A stretch of 64,000 nt of DNA. Origin: Leuctra nigra. Taxonomy: Eukaryota; Arthropoda; Insecta; Plecoptera; Leuctridae. The position numbers and the translations under genes are program-made. The stretch covers positions 26,320,345-26,384,344 of the forward strand of contig OW203762.1 in NCBI GenBank assembly GCA_934045905.1. Direction: 5' to 3'. The first letter of the stretch is position 1; the number at the start of each line of letters is the position of its first letter. Below are positions 25,045 through 35,400 of this stretch, piece after piece. The notes below the pieces were generated by a model. The model was not told where the DNA came from. It did not search any database and saw nothing but the letters and a program-made list of their open reading frames with translations.

Positions 25045-25228
25045 GGCCCGGTTGTACAATGTCTCGACAAAGTTAGCGGTAGGATTTATCGGCTGAAACC
25101 ATGGCAACAGCCAATGAAACACAGCCACCTAGATTGCTTAAGTCCACTTTAGGCTAAAGTGAACTTTAGGCTAAAGTGAACTTTATCTTACTTATCGGGA
25201 CATCGTACAACCATGGTACAACCGGGCC
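25045..25228. mobile_element. PIF/Harbinger-like MITE, first of a back-to-back pair
   Basis: Ends ggcccggttgtacaat and its complement, flanked by TAA (25042-25044, 25229-25231). Contains 'ccatggcaacagccaatgaa', which recurs in other MITEs here. Confidence 0.75.
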
Positions 25229-25231
25229 TAA

Positions 25232-25387
25232 TGCCTGGTTGTACGATGTCCCGATAAGTAAGATAAAGTTCACTTTAGCCTAAAGTGAACTTTAGGGGTC
25301 TAGATGGCTGTGTTTCATTGGCTATTGCCATGGTTTCAGGCGATAGATCCTACCGCTAACTTTATCGGGACTTGGTACAACCGGGCC
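25232..25387. mobile_element. PIF/Harbinger-like MITE, second of the pair, inverted
   Basis: Starts 1 bp after the shared TAA. It is the reverse complement of much of its neighbour ('gtacgatgtcccgataagta', 'gataaagttcactttag'). The right end is followed by TAA (25388-25390). Confidence 0.75.
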
Positions 25388-25639
25388 TAAGTGTGATAGG
25401 TATAAATACCGTGATTTTTAAAACCATGCAATTGCACCACTACCACCGCAGAGCAATGATTAATTTGTAGACAAGTTTTGCATCACATTGAAACTCGAAT
25501 AGGCACGATTTGAAATCTGTTATAACAGAAAAATGTAAGAAATTAATATTTTCGTAGATAGTGCCAAAGTTCGTACTTTCCAAATAGAGAAAACATTTTG
25601 CTCATTCAATCATTATTCATTACTAATGTCAGGATCGAG

Positions 25640-26039
25640 CAGGCGCGTAGGAACTACTTTTATCATGGGGGGGGGGGGGGATGCAAGAACCGGGCAAAGC
25701 CCCCAGTTTTTGCCCCGCAGGGCGTTTTTAGAATTTAAACCATTTAAAAGTGATTCTGGGGCTCTAAAATTCACAAACTTTAACAACATAAACTCAAATG
25801 TTTGCCCCGCAGAGCATTTTTTCGAATATGAACATTTTACATTCGATTCTGGGATGCTAAACTGCTCAAATAACAACAAACAACCCCGTATTCTTGCCCG
25901 GCAGGGCGATTTTTTTTAGAATCTATTTTTTTCAGTGATTTTTGGACACCAAACTTGTTGTATGTTGAATGGGGGTCAACCTTCTCGAGTGGGGAGGGGG
26001 AATTATCCCCCTATCCCCCCCCCCCTTCCTACGCGCCTG
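25640..26039. mobile_element. Non-autonomous hAT element (CAGGCGCGTAGGAA ends)
   Basis: Perfect 14-bp terminal inverted repeats enclose 400 bp. A perfect 8-bp target duplication, ggatcgag, flanks it (25632-25639, 26040-26047). G and C runs sit just inside the ends, and 'ttgcccygcagggcg' motifs repeat inside, as in the 3.9-kb-position element. Confidence 0.92.
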
Positions 26040-26774
26040 GGATCGAGTGATGAATTCGTTTAGATTTAGTTTCGTTATTCGATTAGGTAACTGCTAAAAC
26101 ACACTTACCGTGTTAAATAGCTCCATGGAGAGAGATATGTAGTCCCCGGCTTTCAAGTACACTGGTTGTTGGGATGCTGAGATGATGATCCTCATTGATC
26201 TCTTGAAGCTTGACGATGACTCATACCAATCACAGGAGTACATTGCGTCGCCAATTCTCATGTTCTGTGGAGCAAGGATTTATTTAACAACAACAAAAGA
26301 CAAAATAAATACTTACGCGATAGTATACTGCGGAATATTTTCATGTAAAACATGTTTTCATAATGAAACAATATTTGTTTGGTATTCTTTGTAATTTGCA
26401 ATTGAAGATGTCAGACTTAAAATAAAAATAATTCTTGAATTGCAAGGATCAAATTTTCAATAATTTCTTAATTTCTTTGTCAAAGATTTAATTATGACAT
26501 AAAACATGTTTGAGCGAAATGTAAGAAGAACATATTTTTCGTGTTTTTACTGTAACTTACCAAAGACGATATAGTGTCCGACAACCAGCAAAACAGAAAC
26601 CACTGCACGAAGCCAATGGCCATTGCGAGCAATATCGCTGCAACTTTGACGTCAAAAACCGGTGACTGATGTACAAACATTTGAAGGAGACACAATTAGA
26701 ATAATTAAAACTTTTTCATATTCAGAAGTAAACGGTTCTTTCTGATTGAGGTTGCATTGATTTGTTTTCGTTAT

Positions 26775-26951
26775 ACCTTATTCACACTGTGACTTTCAAC
26801 TGCAGTTGAAATCGCTTTGGTCGACTGCAGGTGAAATCTCGACTGCCTTTCCAGAACTAAATTGAGATTTCAACTGCTGGCTGTTGAACTCGATCGCGTT
26901 CAGTTCACACTGGTTTTCAACTGAGATGAAAGTCATAGTGTGAACAAGGTA
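26775..26951. mobile_element. Inverted-repeat MITE in OR copy A
   Basis: Ends accttattcacactgtgact and agtcatagtgtgaacaaggt are complementary. It sits exactly where exon 4 and the end of exon 3 are missing relative to the intact paralogue. Confidence 0.75.
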
Positions 26952-27596
26952 CAAGTATTATTATATGGTATAAGTGTGGGTTTGATTTTTAAACAAATGT
27001 GCGTACGTATGTAAAATATGGTAAAATACTGCTGTGTCGGTAGTGCTCAATTCAGTCTTTGTTGTGCGAGTGCTATCAAAATTCTTGGGGTGAAAATCAG
27101 TCCGGCCCTGAAAAATAGGAAGTGACTAAATTTCCTGTGGATTTCCTTCTTCGTACCAGTAAATTCCACCACAGTTGTTAGAACAGTTTTCAAACCCCGT
27201 CTCTCAGCTACATTCGCAACAGCTTGTTCTCGCAAATATTCCAGCTTGTAGCGGAGACTGTTCAACAGTGCAATTGCGTAGAACAGAAGAACAACTGGGA
27301 CAGTGTCGAAGATAAGCACTTCTAAACTGGCGAATTGTACGTCGAAGGATTGTAGAAGCACCACCATTTCATAGCCCGGAGAAGTAGCAGTATCAACTGG
27401 ATACCATCCCCTTAAAATTCATCGAATAGGTCTAACTAAGTTTGTTACTTCTGAGCAGAACAACTTCGCCAATAAAATAAAAATTGAATTTTGTATAATC
27501 AAATTGATAATTTAAAAGTTCGGTTGTTGAGATCCAACATAGGAAAGTCTTAATTTTTTCATACAATTAACACTATCACACTAATTCCTAACGTTG

Positions 27597-27625
27597 GTGG
27601 GGGGGGGGGGGGGGAGGGGAGGGGA
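27597..27625. repeat. Poly-G run in OR copy A intron
   Basis: Some 18 G bases followed by G-rich sequence. Length may be inaccurate in an assembly. Confidence 0.8.
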
Positions 27626-29991
27626 AGGAAGATTGACCAAAGTAGCTGAGAAAATTCAGGTCATTCGTGTACACTTTTAAAGCTACAATTAAATTATTTT
27701 CTTTTTTCATTTTCTCGAAGACATGCAAAACAAAACGCTAACTTGACTGATCTTCAATTAGAATATTGTGGTTTTAGTTATTTCCTGCAGCATCACCTCT
27801 TATGGAATTTTGAGAATTCCAGTCTAAAGACACGTAATAGAATGCGATTTTAAAATAAAAAGACTTTTGAGATTGCTGCACGCATTAAATGTTTACCTAA
27901 AATTTAATTTTTTGCCTCTTGGCGGCTTACTGCAACTTTTAGTGTCGAATAGGTATGCCATTTTTTCAGTTACAAACGATCCAAATAATAAGGCTTTTCC
28001 GATTTTTTATTCTCCATAGTGTGTTACATTTCATGCGAAACTTACCTGAATAAAATCTCTTTCGGGGCGAGATCAAAATATTTCGCGATTGCAAAATTAA
28101 TTTGGTTAAAGGTGTGAAATATAAAAAATATTATAGGCAGCTTTTTGGTGGCCCAGTTACAACGCTTGATTGTTTTCTCGAATCCTGTTTTGTCTGTTCC
28201 AATCATGGCCGCCATGGATACAATCAACTCTGCCATTTCCTTGTTATTCCACATGTAAATCAGCAGTTGTGTCGTTATCATTAGAAACATGTTCATAATC
28301 ACTAGATTCTCTGATATTTCCACAAGATTCAAGGAGTTGAAATATAAGTCAGTGACGTGAACAAAAAGTATGTTGAATAAACAGTGAGCTAGACATAATT
28401 TTGGTAAAATATATCTGAAGACCTTGACCTGAGGTGAATTTTCGTTGTAGTTCTCATCGGGCCAAAATCCTGAAAAAATTAAAATTCACAGAAGCTGTCA
28501 ATAAAATGGCAGTGATCAGATGATGACCAGCTTGTTCAAGATTTAATTATTCTAACTGTGGGTAAAAATAGAGAAAAGAGAGAAATAGAGAATAGAGAAA
28601 AAAATAGTTGAAATGAATATATTAATTTTATACTGCCCGACCAAACCCTAAATCACCTTATCCATATGAACCCGATTAATAGGTCAAATCGTATTTCAAA
28701 CTCTGCTTTTCTATTAGTTAGATTCGCAAGTTCAACACAAATTCTTACTAAATGGGTAAGTACTTCGGGAATTCTTAACGAGCACAATGGATGGAACATC
28801 TGTTGATTCCATTGATACTAATAAGTAATCTGAAGAATTTCGAATGTGTGGTTTTGGGGCTAATTATGGTTGGTACGACAGTATAAAAGATATAACATTT
28901 TTAATTGAAGTCGATTTTATCAGTAAAAGTATGGTTGTTACACATGAAATACCAGGACCCCTTATTTCTGAGAAAAAGTCAGAGTGAGTATGAGAAAAAA
29001 AAATTTACGCTCGCTTCGCTTTGCTTTTTAGACAACTTCTGGCAAGTGGATTTTTGATTATGCTGTAGGATAGACAGGAAATTTGTCTGAATTGATACTT
29101 GCATAGAACATTCTGTTGCTATGTGGGTTAAGTTACGCTTTTTTGTCACTGAATTCCTGGACTTGGTATTTGCCCCACACTATTTCCATTAGAATATCTT
29201 CTTACCATGCCAATACAGGATCTTGACTGTAGGCTCCATGAATTCTGCATCAACTTCTTCATGGCAAGAATCCATTCTGACGATCCTCAAAGCACAAGAC
29301 AACTTACACCACTAAACAATGAGAACAATTTGCATCTGACTGCAGGTACAGTCCTTCAGTTTGTTAAAAATATGTATAGTCCTTCACAAATCACAATAAT
29401 CTCCCACAAATCTATGTAAATTTGAATGATCGATTTGAAAACTTTTTTATACATTCGGCGTAAAATTATGGAAAGTGCTGAAATAAATATTATATTGCAC
29501 ATCAATATCATGACGTGACGTCTATCATTGTTTTACAAATGTTTGTAGAAACATTGGCGCCAGATTTTTTTCCTACTTTTGGACACTGCTTTCAACATCT
29601 AAAATATTAATCACACGTAGGCATTCAATAAACATGTTTGATCTAGTTACTACTGCTCGTTGGTCTAGTATCTATAAAAATAGATATTTTGATTATGGGT
29701 ATGGGATTGGAAGTTGAGGGTTTGTAAAAAAGGTCAAGGCAATATAAAGATTTATTATTAGAGTAATTTAATAAGTGTAATCTATCCCCATAATATTGAG
29801 TGCGTATGTATTAGTTAGTGTATTCGTTATTTTTAATTGATATTGAACATCAATACCCCATCTGAGGTCATCAAAAAAAACAAATGTCTAATATGTCTAT
29901 AGATATACATAGAACGAGGACTGTGATCCATGATCTATGGTGATGCACTGTGGTCGTATTTTATAATGACAAGTTCAAGAAAATAAATTGA

Positions 29992-30600
29992 CTAGGAAAA
30001 CGCTTTGTGTAGCGCGTTGATAACAGAGCCCTTGGTATTGTATGCGAATTACTAATATTCTTGTGAAATCTGCTGCTCCACAGACCTTGGAAACGGATTT
30101 GAAGGCAATCTAAGGCCCGGTATTACCAAAGTTAAATGTGCTGGATTAACTAACTTTTGGATTAAATTCAACTGTTTCAATCATTTTCAGGTATCTGATT
30201 GGCTGTGCCGCCAATTTAGTCCAATATTTAGTTAATCCGGCTCAGATTAACTTTGGTAATACCGGCCCTAAGCAAATGAGGCGAAGTAGCAGTAAAAATT
30301 AATTTGAAACTTCATTGAAGGTATTTTACAAAAAAAGTCATAAAATGCCAGAAATATGTCAATAACTCTTGAATTTCTCGAACGATTTTTCTTGAACATT
30401 GTCAAATACTCCTAAAATGTTGGTCCCAATGATCATGCACACTTTGAAGATGATCGGTCAAACGATTTCAGTTTCGATTTCATCCAATTACAGTATCTTG
30501 TTCAACACGTATACACGTTACCACTGCTTTGACATTAGTGTGTGTGTGCAAAATTTCATATCGATTACTGATCGGCATTGAGTTATTGCAAAGTGATCTT
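29992..30600 (+). mobile_element. Repeat family R4, copy 2, with nested MITE
   Basis: Head ctaggaaaacgctttgtgta at 29992. Internal family lines 'atgttggtcccaatgatcat' and 'gtgcaaaatttcatatcgat' follow after the MITE at 30114-30268. The 3' end is not preserved. Confidence 0.7.
30114..30268. mobile_element. PIF/Harbinger-like MITE nested in R4
   Basis: Ends ggcccggtattaccaaagtt and its complement, with TAA duplications at 30111-30113 and 30269-30271. About 155 bp, no coding capacity. Confidence 0.85.
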
Positions 30601-31213
30601 ACATTTTATAATTCTTGAGAATACACGTTTTGACAGCGTTTATACGTTTATATTGCATTAACCTTGAACAAATTGAAGGCTAGTCTGCCTGCTAGGACAT
30701 AGTTGTCAGCATTTTCAAGCTTTTCATCATAAAATGAACTGAAAGTTATTTGGTCTCCAGAGTGCTACCGACTTACAGAACACTTTTATTTGTGATACAA
30801 AATTGAAAATTAAAAATAACTTTAAATTATTTCGAATATTGAAAATATTAAATTAGTAATAATTAACAATTGGACACCATTTATAGAAGACAAATGTCTA
30901 GGAGAGTCTACAAAATTAAAATTGCTCTTAGCACACTAATTTCAATTTATACTACAATAACACACTACTTACTACACTACATAACACTAATTTAAAATAT
31001 TTGCCTTTGAATTGTATACCTAATATGAATTATTTACTATGATCCATGCAGCTTCGCGTGCCGCACTGTTGCTAATGTGTCGACATATTCTCCAAAACAT
31101 TGAAGCTGGAATATGCGTAGTTTGATATCTATTGGAACAGAAAATTAGGAAATAAGTGATCATATTATTCATGTTTGACGTGTAAACATGCGACATGCAG
31201 CGTTGTATTATTT
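30601..31213. other. No confirmed gene
   Basis: Intergenic between the two receptors. Very AT-rich at 30780-30990. The reverse strand at 31045-31120 gives a short frame with CFGEYVDTLATV after a weak acceptor, which faintly resembles an OR segment but is not called. Confidence 0.35.
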
Positions 31214-31214
31214 A

Positions 31215-32315
31215 CTAGGAAAACGCTCAGTGTAACGCGTTGATGAGCGAGCACCGGTACGTGCAAATTCTCGAACAGGAAATGCGTACACAGCGTACAG
31301 CGAACATTAACATCCATTTTTGAAATTAAATAAGGGCCACTCAATCGACATAAAAGTATCTGTTTTCGTTGAAATTTGAGAATAGCCATCTAAACACTCT
31401 GGTATCCGTGAATGTGACTCATCTAGATAAAATTGTCTAGATAATTATCTAGATAGTTATTTTTTTATTATCTATTATCTTATTTAGATAATTATATCAT
31501 TGGTTATCTTTATCTTTATCTATAGATAAAAAATACTGTTATCTATTGGCAATTATCTAGATAAAAAATATAAAAGTATGTATGAACATGCACGAACCTC
31601 AAATGTCAGATGATATGAGAAAGGAAAATCAATCATATACGTTTAGTTGCATTAGTTGGCTTGTTTTGACGTCCCCTTTTTAAAAAACTCGAGTACCGAA
31701 TTTTGGATTCGAAAATAATTATGGAACAATTATTAATTATTTGGTAAAAAAATTATCTATTATTTAATACAATTATCTAGATAATTATTTTTTATCTTTA
31801 TCTATTTTATAGATGACTTTTTGGAAATGTATCTATTAACTTATCTAGATATATTTGTGGCAGGTTATCTTTATCTCTATCTTCATAAAAATAAAACTAT
31901 CTAATTACAACACTGGCTGGTATACATAAAGCAAGTCAGATTCAGTTGCAGTGGAAAATTCCGATTAATTTCCATACTTCATTTCTGACAGATATTAAAA
32001 ATGTAAATAAGTGCATACGTTCTTGACTGATTGGGCTGAAATTGTTTAAAATAAGAGACAATGTTGTGATCATGCAAAATATGAGTTTGATAAAATTTAA
32101 CGGACGATTTTCATTTTTCAGCCTCTCAGAAGATATTTCTTTAAATTGTAACCAAAGTACGGATTTCAAAAAAATTAGGGTCTGCAAACAGAAATGGTCG
32201 TCTTAACATTGTGTGCAAAATTTCAGATCGATCGGTGAATCGGTTAGTAGCAGAAAAAATACAAAAAAACGGGGTCCGTGCCAAAAGAGCCAAAAGGAGT
32301 CGCTCGCTCAATTAA
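31215..32315 (+). mobile_element. Repeat family R4, copy 3, with nested hAT-like element
   Basis: Head ctaggaaaacgctcagtgta at 31215. 'gattgggctgaaattgttta' at about 32028 and the 3' end 'tcgctcgctcaatta' near 32313. Split by the element at 31406-31916. Confidence 0.7.
31406..31916. mobile_element. hAT-like element rich in TATCTAGATAA palindromes
   Basis: Flanked by ctggtat at both sides (31399-31405 and 31917-31923; an eighth base differs). The right end reads ttacaacactgg, matching the common hAT terminus ccagtgttgtaa in complement; the left end is decayed. Both subterminal regions are dominated by 'tatctagataa', 'ttatctttatct' and similar words. Confidence 0.6.
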
Positions 32316-32484
32316 GCAACCGCCTTAGACTATTATATTTTTTTCATGACAATGATATCGCTAATTCGTGCATTCCGAACCGAATTTTGGCGCTGGAAGA
32401 CGAGATTTTATAACTTGTTTTTAGCACTGATTTTTTTTTAGTCACGCAGATTGTTAGTTTATGACTACATGTACGGGCACATAC

Positions 32485-35400
32485 CGTGTTAAATAGCTCC
32501 ATGGAGAGAGATATGTAGCCCCCGGCTTTCAAGAACACTGGTTGTTGGGATGCTGAGATGATGATCCTCATTGATCTCTTGAAGCTTGATGATGACTCAT
32601 ACCAATCACAGAAGTACATTGCGTCGCCAATTCTCATGTTCTGTGGAGCAAGGATTTATTTAACAACAAAAATTAACTGAGCTCAACAACATCAATAAGT
32701 CTTGATCAAAACTTTCATTCAGACTTTTTATGTAATACATATCCCATAAAAAACACTCCGTGTAAAAATACCAACCAAGTCTCTTCAACTAAAAAAAATA
32801 TAAGAAATCTAAAAATTCAGCACTGAAAAGTAGTAATATCAAAAAATGGGCCAAGTCAAAACTTTTCAAAAAATTATTTGCGCATCGTGCATATAAATAG
32901 TATAGAAGCAGGCCGGAAATAAAATATACTCATCTTCACATATAATATAATCTATGATGCACTAAAAAAACGATGCGCCAAGTATTTTTTTGAAAAGTTT
33001 TGACTTGGCCAATTGTTTGATATCACTACTTTTCAGTGCTGAATTTTTAGATTTATGATATTTTTTTTAGTTGAAGAGACTTGGCTGGTATTTTTACACG
33101 TAGTGTTTTTTTATGGGGATATCACTCCTTTTTTCAGATTATTCTTACAACTTGTAACATATACCTATTGTGGCACCAAAGACTATAGGTAATTCATTTA
33201 AAAAATACGCCTTTGTGTGATTTGGTTGCTAAGAAAAATTGTGCTTGTTACTTATGTATACCATGTATAATAATATTATTTTGTAGTTTAGCTTACCAGA
33301 GAAGAAATGGTTTCCGAGAGCCAACAAAACAGGAACCATTGCAAGAATCCAATAACCATGCAGAGTAAAATCGCTGCAACTTTTACATCGATGACTGGGG
33401 ACTGAAATCATACGTCATGTTAAATTTAATAGAGTAGGCTGAATGAAAATGTATAAACTTACTATAATGTTCAATGTTGTTTGGACTTACCAGGGAAGTG
33501 AATAGTAGCATGAGGCTCACAGCTGCTAGGATGTATATTATTTGAAACAAGAATCGCCAGTTGAAAACCGATTCAAAAGCCGAGAGAAATCTGGAAAAAA
33601 ACAGACTGAACTGAAGATAATAATATCATAGATAACCCTTCTTACCTCTATGATATAATACTAGGAAAACGCTCTGTGTAACGCGTTGATGAGCGAGCAC
33701 GGATACACGCAACACCTCGAACCGAAATTATGTCTAATTAAAACTTAAAAGCCAATAATTCTTGAATTTCGTCATAGACAATTGTATAAAAATCTCCAAA
33801 ATCTCCAAAAATATTGGTCCCAACCTTGTTAAGTTTTAAGTTGATCGATTAAACCTTTATGATTGAACGGTTCCTTGTTAATTTTCAAAAATCACAGGAT
33901 CTCGTTCAAAAAATATACCTGGGACCACTCATATGATATGATATTAGTGTGTGTATTATACAATATCAGGGTCCCTATTCTCAAAACAGTTATCACGTCA
34001 TAAGTTTTGAATCATAAAAATCATCATTTGAATCATATTATTAATATAATTTTAATTATAGCTTGGGAGCGCTTGGGAGTTATGATGTGATAACTGTTTC
34101 GAGAATAGACTCAATATGTTGAACTCAATCTGTTGAATCAATTGAATCTGTTGAATAATTGTTATTAGTTTTATATCGTTTGAAACTTTCTGCTCTAACT
34201 ATACCTTGCCTTGAACTGAAGTTTCGAAGTCGCCGTGAACTGACAGCCGGAACACGCAAATAGTCCGTAAAATAAACACAGATAAGTCTGACAATTTTTA
34301 AAAATACAGATAATGTTGGTCCCAATGACCATGAAAAGTTTTAAGTTGATCGGTCAAACGGTTCTAGTTTAAATTTCAAAAATCAAAGAAAATATAATTT
34401 TAAATTTTAACCAATGGGAGGATTTGGCTGAAACTTTGTAAGATTGGGGACAATGTTGGTTGTTATGACTTATCAAAATTCCAAATTGATCGGACCAACC
34501 AATCGAAAGATAATTTTTTTTAAATTTGAACCAATCACAGGATCACTTTCAAAAACGATCCCAGAGACCGCATAGATTACGTTAGTATGTGTGCAAAATT
34601 TCAGCTCGATTGGTTGTGCGGTTTGACCTGGGCAGACAAAAAAAAAACACACATGAGAAAGTGCCATAAGAGTACCTACCGTGGTGACGCTCGCTACGCT
34701 CGCTCAATTACTAGATAATCTGTAAAATCTAAGTTAGAGTCAAATTCGCCACATAACTGACCAATCGACCAATCGCAGAAGTCGAAAATGTTTGTTCATC
34801 ACTTTTCGACCACACATTTTAGTTCAAATTTTTAACACTAGGTGCACGATTAGTCGCTCAGATAAAAGTCACTGCTAGCTTGGCCATATTGTCTCAAACT
34901 TGTGTTTCTATAAGTTATTGTTTCGATTAGGTACTCTTCTTCCTTGGTTTTCTGTTTTGTTTCTTTATCTTGTCAGTATTAATTATTGGAATTACCTAAC
35001 TTGTAGTAGCTTGTAAGCTTTGATTGAACACGAGAGGAAGGTCTAAGAAGGTCTTAAATGTATAAATTAAGTAAAATTCCCAGCTGTCAGTTGAATGCTC
35101 TCTGTAAATGACACTGTCAACATCTAATTTTAATCTAATTTTAATTTCTAAACGCAAATCACGAACCGACGCGGTCATTGTATTTAATCTTTGCATGACT
35201 TTTTAAGAAAAATCGTATTAGTGAACTGCCTGATTTTGGAAGTATCATAATTTTCAGACTGTAACTTACTTTTTTTCCTGGGCTTTACGTCGCACTGTTC
35301 TGCAGCGAGGCTAATGCCGACGGATGAATGATTATGATGATGATTGGGAGATATTGGTGAAGAGTAGGTGATGGTGGAAGGTGGGAAGGTGACGGTCGTG

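Larger units (their letters stand above)
26109..29275 (-). pseudogene. Odorant receptor, probable pseudogene (copy A)
   Basis: Insect odorant receptor, a seven-TM ligand-gated cation channel that normally works with Orco in antennal neuron membranes. Minus-strand pieces: exon 1 29206-29275 (ATG at 29275, ends KILYWHG), exon 2 28046-28469 (starts GFWPDENY; two hydrophobic segments), exon 3 from 27410 down to about 27118 (GWYPVD..., IFDTVPVVLLFYAIALL), exon 5 26561-26665 (KVAAILL, WFLFCWL), exon 6 26109-26264 (NMRIGDAMYSCDWY, the diagnostic OR C-terminal motif, to MELFNT). All junctions are GT/AG and in phase with copy B. Homology to copy B stops inside exon 3 after RKFSHF, the frame ends shortly after, and exon 4 (100 bp, one TM segment) is absent; the gap holds a MITE. 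This argues for loss of function. The final short exon was not found. Confidence 0.85.

Noticed and set aside
31045..31120. Possible extra odorant receptor exon (CFGEYVDTLATV...)
   Set aside because: Weak acceptor, premature stop and a poor match. It cannot be told from chance.
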